Translations under genes and position numbers: made by a program
Shown here: in pieces, positions 44,939 through 57,943 of the stretch
Layout of the letters: each line of letters opens with the position of its first letter
How positions within the stretch are numbered: position 1 is the stretch's first letter
Notes under the pieces: generated by a model
Database searches by the model: none
Seen by the model: only the letters and a program-made list of their open reading frames with translations
Told to the model about the DNA's origin: nothing
Source: Rhipicephalus microplus
Lineage: Eukaryota; Arthropoda; Arachnida; Ixodida; Ixodidae
Direction: 5' to 3'
Assembly (NCBI RefSeq): GCF_043290135.1
Contig: NC_134701.1
Span: 205,341,601 to 205,405,600 of the forward strand
DNA length: 64,000 nucleotides

Positions 44939-46574
44939 TCGATTACTTATCGACCTCTCCTCGTGCTTCATATATAGTCTTCATTCTTTAAGAGAGCTTT
45001 TTTTTTTCAGACACCAACTCACTCTGCTCTCAATACCGAAGCCTTATTGATCGATTCTAATCCACTGACATCTAGCTTAGGTATTCTGAGCACGTAATCT
45101 CGAAGTTTGAGCATTTCATTAGTAAACGGGCTCTGTCTCACAGCGAATCTTTTAGCTTTCATTATAATTTCAAACTGAACTTTGTCGTAGAAACTTCAGA
45201 AAAAAGCTGAACTTTGTGATAGAAACTTTCTGTGTTTCCACAGAAAGTTTCGATCTGTGCGTGTCTCAAACTCTACAAGCAGGCCTGCTTTTTTTTGTTT
45301 TTGGAAATGGCAGTTGTTTTTTTCTTTCTCAAGACCATGGGATACTAGCGTGATTTCATTTTTTGTGAACTTTTCACTGCTCTCATTTACTTACTGCGAT
45401 AAAATAGTCTCATTAGTATATTAGTACGTGTAGGGGGGGGGGGGAAGAGGGAGTAGTGTATCTATCGTAACCAGCACACAGTACCTAGAGAGGAATGTCG
45501 TCGCGTTAATAGCCAGGTTAACATCGCAAGTTTTTCATTTTATATTTGTCTCTCTCTCTCTCTCGGCTAGAATCATCATTATTCGCTTGTGGAACAAGGT
45601 CATAAATTGAAAAGCAATACTTTTTTTTCAAAAACAAGACCGTTACAAAACATTGAAACCTTACTTAGTTAATAAAACCTGTTCCCACTATACTTCTTCG
45701 TATAATCATTCTGTACGAGCGTTGGCTTTACAAGTCATAATTTACGGGAAACCTAACATTTGGACGAATAAATGAAATAAAAGACGTAGACGGCAGCTGT
45801 CCGTATAGGTTTAGTTTCAGGACATCATCTTATGTTTAATTGGTTGACAACAATTCAATCCCCAACAAAACAGAGCTTTTTTTTATAATTTATCACCCTT
45901 CCCTCGGAAAGTAGAATACGTTCTCCGCCAAGAGATTGACTCGCTCACTTGTGAAAAAGCGCATGATGTCCACAATTCGGAAGCATCTTGGTGTTACAAC
46001 GCTGTACAGATCAAAATAAAACATGGACAAAGCAAGCGAAGCAAGGGAATATAAAGCACGAATAAAGCAAGCGAAGCAAAGGAATGAACTAAACATTCAG
46101 AAATTGGGCGATAACAGAAACGTTAACTGAAGCCTCATTGTCAGTCATATGTGTCTTCTACCACACATCTTAGCCTTGCGGAAACACTGCATGTCGTTCC
46201 AGCCTGACGCCACTTCCGTGATGGATAGAGATGGAAGCACTCGATATCCTCCGCGGTCCTCACTGGTGGCGCACCGCAGTCTATGGGCGCGAGGAAGCTA
46301 GTAGCGGGAATATTAACTCTTTTCCCGCCAACCATCGTGTTTTATTGTTGGTTTCTTGTACATTCTGTCACGTTTCGTTTTTTTTTCTCTTGCTTTCTAA
46401 ACGAACCTTCCCGGTCTTTGTTAGATTTTTTCTCGGATCTACGTGAAAGCGTGTGTGCCACACAGCCGTCTTGACGTAGATGCACTACGTTTATTTCACG
46501 ACGAAGGCCTTGTTCTGCATCCTCGATGATTGCACTTAATAAATGCAAAGCATTTCTTTTCGTAATACAGGTAT
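44939..46574. other. Unassigned AT-rich sequence
   Basis: Includes a tandem partial duplication near 45170-45240 (ctgaactttgt..tagaaactt repeated, with a local inversion acagaaagtttc), a G run at 45433-45445 and (TC)n at 45548-45565. No gene recognised. Confidence 0.5.
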
Positions 46575-46686
46575 ATTTGTTTAGTTTAACGTCCCAAAAC
46601 AACCATATGATTGTGAGAAACGCCGTAGTAGAGGGCTCCGGAAATTTCGACCACCTGGGGTTCTTTAACGTGCACCCAAATCTGAG
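46575..46686 (-). mobile_element. Truncated SINE (3' body only)
   Basis: Matches the SINE body from gtttaacgtcccaaaac to gtgcacccaaatctgag; the tRNA-like head is missing. Lack of the head means no internal promoter. Confidence 0.88.
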
Positions 46687-47247
46687 TTTCACATATATGA
46701 CTCGGTGGCATGTTTCACATATATGACTAATGTGACAATTACGTCGTAAACGTCCTCAAGCCCTTTCTCGCAGACACATGTGGCACATGCCCGCATACCA
46801 TGGGTGGGTACGTGCCACAGGTATACAGATATGTGCGACAAGTGAGTGAATTTGGATATCTACATAACAACAGCAAGAAGAGATATCGGTAGTTCTAACG
46901 CGAGAGCGTTAAGAAAAATCTGACATAGGCAGTGTTGACCCGACCAATGCAAATAGTAATTGACAGGGTCCCACCAGGAAACGAATCTAAGAATTCTGCG
47001 TTGCAATCATGGCACGCACATTTATTCAGAGTAAGGTAAGGACAGCTACAGTTTCCAGTTGTTCCGTACTAGTCATGCGCCCATCCTAGTACGTATGGAT
47101 ACACGGAATTATCCAAAATGTGAATAACTCAAACCATTTTAAGTTTCTCTTAACTTGCAACATTAGGAGAGACAGTGATAAATTGGGTTTTTGTACTCAT
47201 TTGTAAGATGCATACACTGTCTTTACTTGTTTTCGACGTTTCGTTTG
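46687..47247. other. Unassigned
   Basis: The repeated phrase ttcacatatatgact occurs at 46686 and 46714. No gene seen. Confidence 0.5.
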
Positions 47248-47616
47248 TGTGTACTATCAGCGTCAAATGAAACCCGAACAGGGGCAAGCCTTTGCGATAG
47301 TCTAGTGCATGCCGTCCAGTTATCACCTTTGAAAGGCAGATTTGGGTGCACGTTAAAAACCCCAGGTGGTCGAAATTTCCGGAGCCCTCCACTGCGGCGT
47401 CTCTCATAATCATATAGTGGTTTTGGGACGTTAAACACCACATATGAATGAATTAATTAATCAATCAATCAATCAAAACCATTGACAGGCACCAGCATCC
47501 TGTTCGGCAGCTTTGCTCATATATGCGCGCCTGTTTGTAGTGATAAGTGGATGGCATGCACGATACTATCGCGAAGGCTTGCCGCTCTTCGAGTTTCATT
47601 TGACGCTGATAGTACA
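47248..47616. repeat. Inverted repeat with a SINE fragment in its loop
   Basis: Arms 47248-47317 and 47549-47616 are inverted copies (sharing ctatcagcgtcaaatgaaa, gcaagcct, gcgatagt and gtgcatgcc). The loop contains a truncated SINE. Confidence 0.8.
47338..47477 (+). mobile_element. Truncated SINE (3' body and AATC tail)
   Basis: Starts at cagatttgggtgcacg and ends with aatcaatcaatcaatc. The head is missing, as expected from incomplete reverse transcription of a SINE (5' truncation). Confidence 0.9.
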
Positions 47617-47622
47617 AGTTAT

Positions 47623-48251
47623 GTGTACAAATAACACCCCCCTTTTCTACTGCAGAGCCACTCCTGGTCTCGAAACTGCTTTGAAAAAACTCCCCAAGCC
47701 GTTGGTGAAACTTGAATTATGGTTCAAGTACTGGCTATCTCTTTTATCAACATTACGTGTTTGCCCTTATGAGACAGGAATCACGTCTGCTTAACGTCTG
47801 TCTGTCACATGATTCAGCCAACAGGACAAAGTTTAGGCACCTGCTCAACACTACGCCATCTTGAACTGGTGGCTGCGCTGATGAACAGCATGGTATGAAC
47901 ATTGGAAGGATATTTATACCACTTTCATGACGTCAGGAAGTGGTGTGGGCAAGGATAGTTGGCCGAGTTAGCATAGAAGAAGTTATGGGGCACAGACGAG
48001 GACAATGAAAAATCATTCTTATTTTCTTCTATCCGCGTAACTGCTTTACTTCCTTCTCTTAGAGCAGTGTTCATAATTCGGGGCATCTACATTGTGTTTG
48101 CAATTGACGACCACGCCTAAAAAAATTGTATGTATGTGTAATAAAATTGCTGATTCCAAATATTCAACCAGAGTTCCATAACAAATATTATATGTTAGTT
48201 CAACCTCTATTTTGTGGTCATTTTAATGTCATTCATATTTATTTGCTACAG
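47623..48251. other. Unassigned
   Basis: No gene or repeat recognised. Confidence 0.5.
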
Positions 48252-48430
48252 GCGTCAGTGATGTTTGCACAACCTAGGACGCCTTATTTCAAAATCAAGA
48301 TGGGAGCCGCCAGAAGGGATAAGCAGGATGAACAGTGGAAGGGCGTCCGACAGTCTGGCCGATGTTTCGATAGAAGGACCTATCTTTTTCACAGTCACCT
48401 TGTAATACTTGGCGTGTTAGTTTTAACGAG
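48252..48430 (+). CDS. Possible host exon (unrecognised)
   Basis: A 179-bp segment bounded by an acceptor-like atttgctacag (AG at 48250-48251) and a strong donor ACGAG/gtaagt (48426-48436). It is open in one frame. An ATG at 48300 has good context (aagATGg) and would start a basic N-terminus (MGAARRDKQDEQ) followed by a hydrophobic stretch (HLVILGVLVLT) cut by the donor, as in an N-terminal signal-anchor exon. No homologue recognised. Splice-like pairs occur by chance, so this is only a lead. Confidence 0.25.
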
Positions 48431-51400
48431 GTAAGTGTGGACGTAATCTCATGTGGTGGCGCCTGTCCCTGCGGTTGTTCGCCATCTGGAAATTAAAAAA
48501 AAAGTATGTAAAGCAGATGAGTCCAGCGCCTGCCTCATTTCAAGCAAGGTTGCAATGATTCTGAGGAATCTCTTCTTTGAGGTGAGAAGAGCTGTAAAAA
48601 CGAGGGGGGGGGGAAGAGCAAAATAATAAAAAAGAGGAAGGTGGAAATGGTACAACAAACGTGAGCCATCACAGACACGAACAAAAAAAACAGCTGATTA
48701 TGAAACTTCGAAAACCGGCAGATGGGCAACGCGTCCAGCTACCACAAAGGTTTAGATGATAGTGGTGTCTATCTATCTCCAGAAAAAAAAGGAAAAAAAA
48801 CGCATATGCATTGGAAGCACAAAAAGAAAGCAATTACCAAAAGAGAGAGGGAACGAGTGTGTGGCGTACTTTTAAAGGTCAAGATGTCGATGGTAATTCA
48901 TACTGAATGGGATGTCTGAAAACACGTGTTAAATGAGAAGTCATTGCCTGACATACGTGTCAAAGGGCCCGTTCAATAGAAGACATTTATGTAGGTGGCC
49001 AGCTCAGCGGAATTACCTAAATAATTGGGTGGTTTATCGGCTAAGGGAAGTAGAAACAAAAAAGGAGGAGCGGAGGTTGTGGTGGGGAAAACAAATAGAA
49101 TAAAATGGCCAGAACTTCCTGAAAGAGAAAATGAGCAACCATTTTTTTGTAGCACGTTTGTGCCTTCGTGAACTCATTTGCAAGAACTTCCTGAGGCTCG
49201 CCGCCTCAGGAAGTTCTCGGCGTCTAAAAAATGGGAAGTCTGTTCTTGCTACTTCCTTTCCGTAACACCCTATGTACTTTTATCTATTTAGACGCTTCAC
49301 TCGTTACGCCAACGGGAGGCGCTCTCAGTCTTATCTATTCTGCTGCGATTCCGTTCGTCTCCCTCTGCCGTTTACTCTGTGTGCACGTGTAGAATTTTGC
49401 TAGTATACCCAGGAGGTGAAAGTTCTGGTCTTTGTGCGTTCCAGCAAGTACGAAATGTCAGAAAAACTACGGAAGTGCTCAAGGCGAGCTGCGCTGCTAT
49501 ATTATGTGACAACTCGGAAAGGAAAAGCACAGTCAGTTTTTTTTTTTTTTTTTGGCTTCCCAGTTGTTGACAGGTAAGCACAGATTTTACTCGATTGTTA
49601 CGAAAAAGCAAGAGTTATACCTATTAAGAAAGCTGCATGGCCAACCTAAAATCTTTTTTCTGTCGCTTTTCTGTGAATATTTTATTAGTTTTGTTTGTTT
49701 GTGACTGCATATTGTTCGACAATGCTGTAAGCATGGGACGATACTTCTCGAAAGTTTCTCGTGAGCCAATTGGTGCCTACTGAATTGCAGACGGACATGT
49801 AGTTGCGCAGATGGTTGCGGGAGTCGTTGGTATAATTATTTTCTCATGAGATGAAAGCTTGCAGATTATTTTCACTAAATGTGACTCTAAACACTCGTTC
49901 ACCGAACTGGCTTAGCTTAATTTACAGTATTCCAACGACCAGTATCTTTTACTGACATTCGAACCTCTGACTCTTCACCAACACACGAGAAGCCCCCGAA
50001 ATTATTTACGTTGCAATGACTGCTTGCGTTTCGTGTCACAACAAGTTGAAGCTACCTGCACGATGGCTGAGCCGCGCGGTGCTCTTTTGTGATATAAGAC
50101 AAACCTTTGATTGCAAAAACAATTATATGGACACTTTCGGTTAATTGTTGCCGCCTTCGTCGCGTTCTGCGTACGAATATCTATGCCGTGTATGCGCATT
50201 AAAGCCGTAAATAAAAAATAATCATTCAGAGCAAAAAATTTCCAAAGTGCGCGCTTCGAAACTGCGGTCCCTCGTTCCGAATAATGCACTGTATTTGGAA
50301 GCCACAATATGCGCCATTTCTCTCTTATATTGACAGCCAAATACAAACGAATGTGTCGCTGGGTGAAACTGGCGGCATGCCACACGTGGTGAAATTGAAA
50401 TTATGCGAGACGTGGGTCATGCTGCCTCACTGTCCACGCGGCATTTTTGTCGCATCGCCTGTGACACACGCCTGTTTTTTTTTTGGTTTTTTTTTGGGGG
50501 GGGGGGGGGTCTTAGTGCCGAACCACTCGTGGCCGGTCGGCAAGGCAAAAAAAAACGCCCTGCGGCCTACATTTCCACAAGGCTGCGGGAACGATTCGTC
50601 TCTTGTAGGCTTATACCACAGGAGAAAAAACGAGACGGCTGATTCAGAATCACAGTATTATAGCTTACACAGTGACCAGAATTTTTAGGCTAAAGTTGCA
50701 GCGCGAACGCGCAAGACACCTGGGCAGAGAGAGAGAGAATGTATGGTACAAGTACTGTCTAGCAACTGTTTGTCCAGAGCATATATACGCCCCGGTAAAC
50801 CTTACCACACCTACGCACACAGCGATAGCTAAACACTAAAACACGTAACGAGGACGATAGTGTATTTGTTGCGTGAAGACATGAATTTAAATTCACATGA
50901 GTTCAGGGACAAATAAGAAAAAGGAACAAAGAAGTGTTTTTGTGAGGTAATTTTCAGCCTCCGGAATATTTACGAACTAGATCCAAATTAAGTTTCATTT
51001 TAGCGGCCATATTCGACGCCGGCAAGAACCGGAAACTGTGCTTCACGTGCCACTGTCAATTTCTTGGGTACCACTCTTTATAGCTTTCTAGTGTTTCATC
51101 AAAATAAGAGCCTGCGCATCCCACTTGTATTTCGGCATACAGGGCGTAGGCGCGTGCTTATCTTTTGAGGGGGCCTTTTTCACATCTCGTTCTATCACTC
51201 AAACATCGTGATTCGTCTCGTCCGAATGCCACAGTCCTTATGAAGACCCCTTTCTTGACTGCACCCGTTGCGTTTGGAGAAGGAATGAATGGCCGGCTAG
51301 AGCAGCCAAAGCAGAGGCTAACTGAAGTAACAACTGCGACAGTTCGCGCTCGCCTTGTGTATGCCTGTGCGTTGTTTCCGTTCATCCTTGTTTTTGTTTG

Positions 51401-51699
51401 GTGAGCACGCTGAAACTTTCCAGCTGCTTGCCATTGTTGTGACATTTCAATTCCTCGTTATCACCTTCATTGCTTCACTATTGAAGCGAAACTTTTACAT
51501 TTTGTCTCTTTTTAGTAGTCTTAACAATTGTTTAGCTTTTATACTGTTGTTTACGGTGGTATTGGTTTGATTTTGTAGTTCTAGCGTATAACGTAATACG
51601 CCAAAAAATGGACAGATCATGATTCTGCCATGAAATAAATTGTAGAACGGCTACCGCTTCCGGTCAGACCACTTCACCGACTGAGCTGCTACTTGATTA
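48431..51699. other. Unassigned AT-rich sequence
   Basis: Includes a near-palindrome at 49180-49220 (aacttcctgaggc / gcctcaggaagtt), poly-T at 49538-49552 and a G run at 50497-50509. No gene recognised. Confidence 0.5.
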
Positions 51700-52260
51700 T
51701 AATCAATGTTATTCCGACTCGATTCCTTCACTTCATGTTTCTTTCACGTTACATCGTGGCGAACGGTCTACTGACGAAGGAATAGTCGACTCCAGTGTCT
51801 ACAAGAGCGGTGACGTTGTGGCCGTCAAAAAGTGCGTCGAGGTCGCCCGACCGTCGTCTGGCGTGACGGTTTGGTTACGGTCATGGGTCACCGCTAGGTC
51901 GGCCTCTCCCGCTGCTTCTACCTCACGTTGTCAGGTTCTGGTCGGGCCACGAGGTTTTGTAGTTGGGGCTTCATCTGGTGAGCGGCATGTTCTTAAGGAT
52001 TTCGTTGAGGTAGTGTCGTCGTTGGCGGAAGAACTTGGGTAGTTCGTCATACAGGAGCCGCACCTCCACCGGCTGCTGCACTTAGTTTTCCGGGCAGCAG
52101 CCGATGTGTTCGAACCACACCGCCACCAGATGTCATGTGGTCGTGACGTTGACGAAGGCAACAGTTGGCTAGTTCTAGACGAAACCTCTTATTCGGGGGA
52201 GCTTGTGCCTGGACAAAGCAAACATAAAGTGCAAGATATTCGTACTGTAAACTGATAGCG
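51700..52260 (-). pseudogene. Ty3/Gypsy-type LTR end, gag piece and protease remnant
   Basis: Minus-strand reading: an LTR-like end with gaataagaggtttcg near 52195 finishing about 52131, then WFEHIG (gag-like FEHI motif, about 52110), LYDELPKFFRQRRHYLNEILKN (about 52050-51985), and a protease segment HNVTALVDTGVDYSFVS (about 51820-51770) with the aspartic-protease DTG. The pieces are in different frames, with stops. The gag region is much too short, so an internal deletion is likely. Not related in position to the Gypsy pol at 10.5 kb. Confidence 0.6.
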
Positions 52261-52894
52261 GCATGAGCAGTCGTCGACAGCGCAGTAATATGATCATCAG
52301 TGGAGCACGTCGTCTTCTATAATGCAGTTATCGAACCTGCCAGCGTTATTGCTGCTGCTCGTGTAAGCTGTCCAATGAACTTGACTATTCACGTCCTGCG
52401 CGTCACCTTGACACAATGCTCCCAAATAATCGTGAAGCTTTTCATTGCAGCGTAGTCTGCGGTAAGTGTTGCTAACAGTACTTAGAGGTGAGATCTTATT
52501 ACATCAAAATAAACTCCATAAACGCGCGTCGAAATATTCGGTCTCTACGAGGGGGTGTGTAGTCCAGAGGTGAAGACGTCTGCAATTGATTTGTGGTGAG
52601 TTTTCAGCCCCGGACCACGCAGAAAGTTTGCGCCATTTCGTGCACTTACATTTTGATTGATGCGTTTTTATTGAGCTTAGAGCCACCATGGATAGTTTTA
52701 AATCTCGCCAATATATCATATTTGCAAAAATTTATTGCTAACCATTGATAATGATTGTCGCGCTGTACTTCTTCTCTCGGGCTGGTCCAGATGCTGACGA
52801 GTGCTTCAAACAAGACATAAGACGCCGTGCCAGTGCTACCCAGAAGCAACGTTCTACAGAAGGCTCCAACCCTTCAATATAACGTTACTCCCCC
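52261..52894. other. Unassigned
   Basis: May include more of the LTR of the element at 51700-52260, but its outer end could not be found. Confidence 0.4.
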
Positions 52895-53145
52895 GCATCA
52901 CTTATACCATTGTTCCACAGGCAGCTTAAATCAAGGTTAACGTACACCACGGTTATGTGTAACTGTGGTTCTCGTATATCACATGGTACACCATACCGCG
53001 GTTGTAGAAAACGGAGCTTGGCAACCTCAGTTTTGTGGTGAACCGATGAAATAGCGGCATCCATGATGTTAGGAATGGTTTGCGCATTGTAGCATCGATG
53101 AACCGCGGTTAGTACTAACCGCAGTTCCACGTGGTTAACATGTTT
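52895..53145. repeat. Palindrome-rich segment with a hairpin at each end
   Basis: Near the left end accacggtta and taactgtggt form a stem; near the right end gcggttagtactaaccgc (about 53104-53121) is a perfect 18-bp palindrome. The motif aaccgcgg or its variants recurs in between. Possibly a small non-autonomous DNA element; clean terminal repeats and target duplication were not found. Confidence 0.45.
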
Positions 53146-55011
53146 GGCCGTAACTGTTTTTAATTTGCCCGCGTAACAAGGGTATTAGAGAAAGAAGATC
53201 TTGCGTGTTTGTTTCTTGCTTGTACAAAAGGTTAAACCGAGGAGTATAATGTAATACAGTAATGATTTGGGTTTCGTATGTGCTTGAGTAGACTACTCAG
53301 TTCAGTTTTTTTGGACTAATGGATGATTTTGTGTCGTATTTGACAATTTTGCGTCCTCGCTTTGCTCGCATTTTTCATCAATGACGTTTACCCTCGTTGG
53401 TCGCGAAGATAAGTAAAAGAAAAGATCATAAAAAAACGTAAAGCGATCGGGAACGAACGAAATAACCAAGAAAATGTGAAAGGCACCATTACACGAGCTT
53501 ACTCCATTAGTGTTAGTCTTTGGCAGCAGCGCAGCTGTGTCATTATGGCCAACGAGGCGAAAAGAGAAGATCTTTCACCCATTCAAGAAGGCCATCGGCA
53601 GAATAGAGGTCACGATCCCAAGTCACCACTATATTAGGTTCACTGCACATGTGTGTGCTTGTATGAAATCAGTGCGAAGCCTATGGGTCTTTTTTTTGTA
53701 ATCTACATACGCGCCCGAAAGAATACACTTTATACAAAGCAAACAACGATTCGCTTCTGTGATACAAAGACAAATTTTTTTGTTCCACCACTAAGCGAGA
53801 CGAGTTGTTCGTGAACCACAGGCGTAGTTTAGCGCTAAAAGCGTTTTCTGAAGCTAAATGGACTCTTCGGTTGATATATAGATCGTCAGCAAATGTGTGG
53901 TCGTTAAGGAGTACTCTTTTTATTTCAACGCTTCTAATGTTTCTTAGTTTCGACATATTTTGAATCCGCCAAAGGGTGTTTAGTGAACTATTTATTGGTT
54001 TTGTTTTTGATGCATCCTATAGAAATTACTTTCATCTAGAACAGGTCATCTTGTTGTTTCATCCGAATTATACGGCTAGTAATATTGCACGCACTTTTTC
54101 ACCTAGAAACAGTAATGGTTCCACCACAAGCTGCGAACTTTGCCGCAGACGCTGCCGCTACGGGTTCATCTCAGTAGGCACTTTAAACTTTTGCGAAAGA
54201 CACTGCTTTGTAATGAGACTTTTTTAATGTTTTTCTCTAAGGAACAAGAATTCAGCAAACACAAACATTCCATGTTTTCTCTCTACTCAAGGTATTTGTT
54301 CCATCAAAATAATGGTATTTGCAAACTACCAATGAGGGTCCTAATTATGGGCTCACTCATACTTCATGAAATACGGGAACGTACGATTTAAGTGGAATCC
54401 CATATGATCTATAACTTGTGGCATTTGGAAGCTGGTTCCTGAGTGCAGCCTAAAATACAGCGAAATAACGTGACACATTGACAAATTGACAAATTATTCC
54501 AGTTTGTTGAAGTATGTAGCGCGCAAAAAAAAGAGAAACGAAAGAACAAAAACCAAATATGACGCATTACACTTCAAATTTATAAAGTATATTTCGATGC
54601 CACTGTGTGCCTTCGTGTTTGTTTGTTTTTAACACACAGACGTGCGTGTCACGTTGTCATTAGTCTAGATCTCAGCACACATGTCCCTCGCCAATGGCAT
54701 TCTGATTTCGCTTTATGCTGTTGGCAAGCTTCACACAGTGATAGAAAGATAATCCTGTCAATGAAGAACCTAACACATCTATTGTCTAGTGCCCGAGCTA
54801 CCTGCACACAAGACGTAAGCTACTACCGCAACATGTTCTTCTGTCAAAGACCTGCGGGAAAACATATCAGCAGTCTGCAAGCTAGGAGAAAATATGCCCT
54901 GTATCATTTGCAGCAGTCGTGGCACACTGCTCCCATCAACATGAAGGACTGAACAATAAACTAAAAAGACGAGAGGAAGAGGACATATCAATGCAAAACA
55001 TGCGTGTCCCT
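53146..55011. other. Unassigned AT-rich sequence
   Basis: No recognised gene or repeat family. Confidence 0.5.
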
Positions 55012-55246
55012 GCCCCGCCGCGGTGGCCTACGGTACTCGGCTGCTGACCCGCGGGTCACGGGATCGAATCCCGGAGGCGGCGGCTGCTGCATTTTCGATG
55101 GAGGTGAAAATGATGTAGGCCCGTGTGCTCCGATTTCAGTGCACGTTAAAGAACCCCAGGTGGTCGAAATTTCCGGAGCCCTCTGCTAAGGCGTCTTTCT
55201 TAATCAAACGGAGGTTTTTTGACGTTAAATCTCTCATATTAGCCTA
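55012..55246 (+). mobile_element. Ruka-like SINE
   Basis: Nearly full-length plus-strand copy. The A-box region has lost several bases (gtggcctacggtactcgg against gtggtctagtggctaaggt); the B-box gggatcgaatcccgg is intact. The 3' tail is degenerate. Confidence 0.9.
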
Positions 55247-57943
55247 TCAATGCGTGCTGCTTTGCATATTAGGTTAGGGCCGATGACAGACGATTGTGGC
55301 TAAGGAAGTTCTACAGCAACTTTTGTGCTACATAAAGCCCTTGGGCCTTTTGATCATGATTAAATTACGAAGGTTATATTTTGTACGCACGCCACATTTT
55401 CTTTTCAGATGCTTTCAGACAACTTTTTGAAGACACGTACAAAAAATCACGCCCCATCTCAGCTTTTTTACTGTCTGCCACAGACACTCTGATGCATCAG
55501 AATTTGCTGACAACCACATTTCTGTTAGGTGACTTGGGTATACACAGTATATGGCAAAGTATGCTGCTTGCGTAGCATTCCTTGCAACTCAGGTTCCCGC
55601 CCGAACTTTAATGACGTCAAGCATAACTTATGTGTCCGTTGTGGTTAAGAGTTAACTTCACGAGAGCTCATTTGGCATTGTTAACGCCCAGCGAGTAGTA
55701 TTGCATGTGACGTCTGCGGCTGAGATGAGAGCATCACCGAGATATTGTGGCCGATGCACTTGTTTGTTTAACTTTGTGCGCTCTAAGAACACCAAAAATC
55801 TGCAACCTACTGGCTGACACCGCGCAATAGGCAGGTAGTGGTTAAAATTTATTCAGGTAGAAGTCACCGTGCACACATAGATGTACACATCTGTGAAAAA
55901 GAAATAATGACTTGAATAGGGTGAATAGTTTTATCCGCACAATCCTGTACGACAGTTAATGTAATATTCGATACTTTACGAGTAATTACTTACGTTATCT
56001 TGCTTTATCAGAAAATGCATGACTACTTCTTGGTGTCTCGCAGTGTGCATGCAAATTATGGCGGTAAAATAATCTGAACTATGAGTAACTCATTCGCCTT
56101 TTTGAGGTATTCTCTGTTGCGAAGTCTGCGTTGGACATTAACTAGAAAATTCGGTAGCATATAATGATAATAGTGCTTATTGTTACGCGACTGAGCTTAC
56201 AGCGATATGGCTGGTCTTTTAAACTTTGATGTTCACGCTCGGATTTCATAGTCATCGCTACATTGATGATTAAAAAAAATGGCTGTCGTGTGGACCATCA
56301 ACCTTTTGTTTAAGGAATTCGACGCCACGTCCTTGCCGCCTGCCATCATCAGAAATGATGGCGCGCTGCGAAGTATCTGCCTGCAGTAAAGCCGCGGCCA
56401 CTCATTTTGCCACCCTCGCGGTGATTGCTTCTTTCGAATCATTATTCACGAGACGCCATACGTATTGACATTTGGGGATTCGCAACGTTGCATGTATAGA
56501 GTCACTCTGCCTAAGTGCACAGCAAATGTATATCGCACTGCGGTCTGTACGTTTCCAGGCACAATAAAGATGTACCTTCGTTGTTTCATCGTGCAGTCTT
56601 GCTTGTTGTCTCAAATGAGTATGAACCAGTGAGAAATGTTACATTTGTTGCTGTGTTTTGGATAGTGTTCGTGCACATGTCTGCGCAAGCGCCTAAATGG
56701 CGTTGCTCAATGCGCTATTTCCTTATTAGTTATGTACCCACCAACCCATAAGCTTCAGGAAAAAATGCTGTGTTCCTCGATGGAACCCTGGCCTGTCAGT
56801 CTCTGGACTAAATACATCAATGGCGATGAGGACGGGAGAAAAAAAAACGCGAGAAAGAGCAAGCAACTTGGGGAAGTAGTGACAATGCAGTGTGTGGGCA
56901 ACTGGGCCAGACGGAGTAGTTCGAGGTTTCTGCTAGCAACTGGATTCATAACTTAGATGTCATTTAAGTATACAGTGCTGCCTATATATTGGTTTAGCTT
57001 TGCCTCGTTGTGCGCGAAATGATTTTGTAGTACGTGCAACGGTGATTCGTCATTTCTTAACGCAACATGTTCTCAGACCCCAGTAGCTTTGTACATTCCT
57101 CGCAGCTTCATACGCGTCTCAAGGAGTTTCAGCGCGCTTAAACTGGCTGTGTTGAGTGTTCGCTTAGCCTAAACTCTATAGCGCGTCGTGCTACTCAAAG
57201 AATTGGCAGGTGAAGTGCAAGCCATGGAGGAAGCGGCTATCTCGTGGACAGGCACGCGATCGCCGTCTACCTGACTGCCGAGACAGCAGAGGGGTATGAA
57301 GCTGGATGGGGTGCAGGACCTGACGCACGGCGCGCCACATTGCAGGCGGTGGCCACAACGGCACAGCCGTAACTTCATTGCCGGGGCTTTCACCGGCGCA
57401 GTTCTTCTTTCTGCGAAAATCGCAGGGCTGTTTCCAGTGCGGGAAGGCGAAATGGCCCAATAAAAATGTATCACCTTACCTGCGGCGCGCGTGCTCAAAT
57501 GTGAGCGTACCTTCAAGTTCCCACGCCAGAATGACAAGCAAGGCACATGAAATGCGAGCATTCTCGACTGTTGGAAAACGTTGCAAAAAGGAAAAGTTAA
57601 TTCATTGGAAAACTACTATTTGATGTTGAATTGTTGTCTTTGTTCATTTTGTATTTATTTTGTTTTTAAGGAAAATTCACAAGATAGCTAACCTAAACAT
57701 GCCGGTTGTTATGAAATAAGTAGTTGTATGTATTTTATCAACTTTCCTGTAGCTAGATTGCTGCAGCGTGTAAAGATTGGGTCTGCCAGACCACAGACCA
57801 CGATCACGTGTGGGAACGTGTGATTTGAAATAAATGAACGGCATATATTGCACATAGTGTACGGAAGAGTCACTGTTGAAGTTATCCTATCACTGTAAAC
57901 AGAAATAAGCCGAAATGGGAGTAAATGACCCTTACAAAAATCC
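55247..57943. other. Unassigned; one weak exon-like segment
   Basis: A segment at about 55409-55528 follows a strong acceptor-like acattttcttttcag and is open (DAFRQLFEDTYKKSRPISAF), ending at a weak donor-like ag/gtgact. I do not recognise the protein. The rest shows no gene. Confidence 0.35.

Noticed and set aside
49538..49576. A 10-base microexon between a pyrimidine tract/AG and gtaagc
   Set aside because: Only the splice-like motifs support it, and poly-T runs are common here.
57378..57623. Retroviral-type zinc knuckle from CFQCGK
   Set aside because: Only the first half of a CCHC motif is present; no His/Cys follow at the right spacing.
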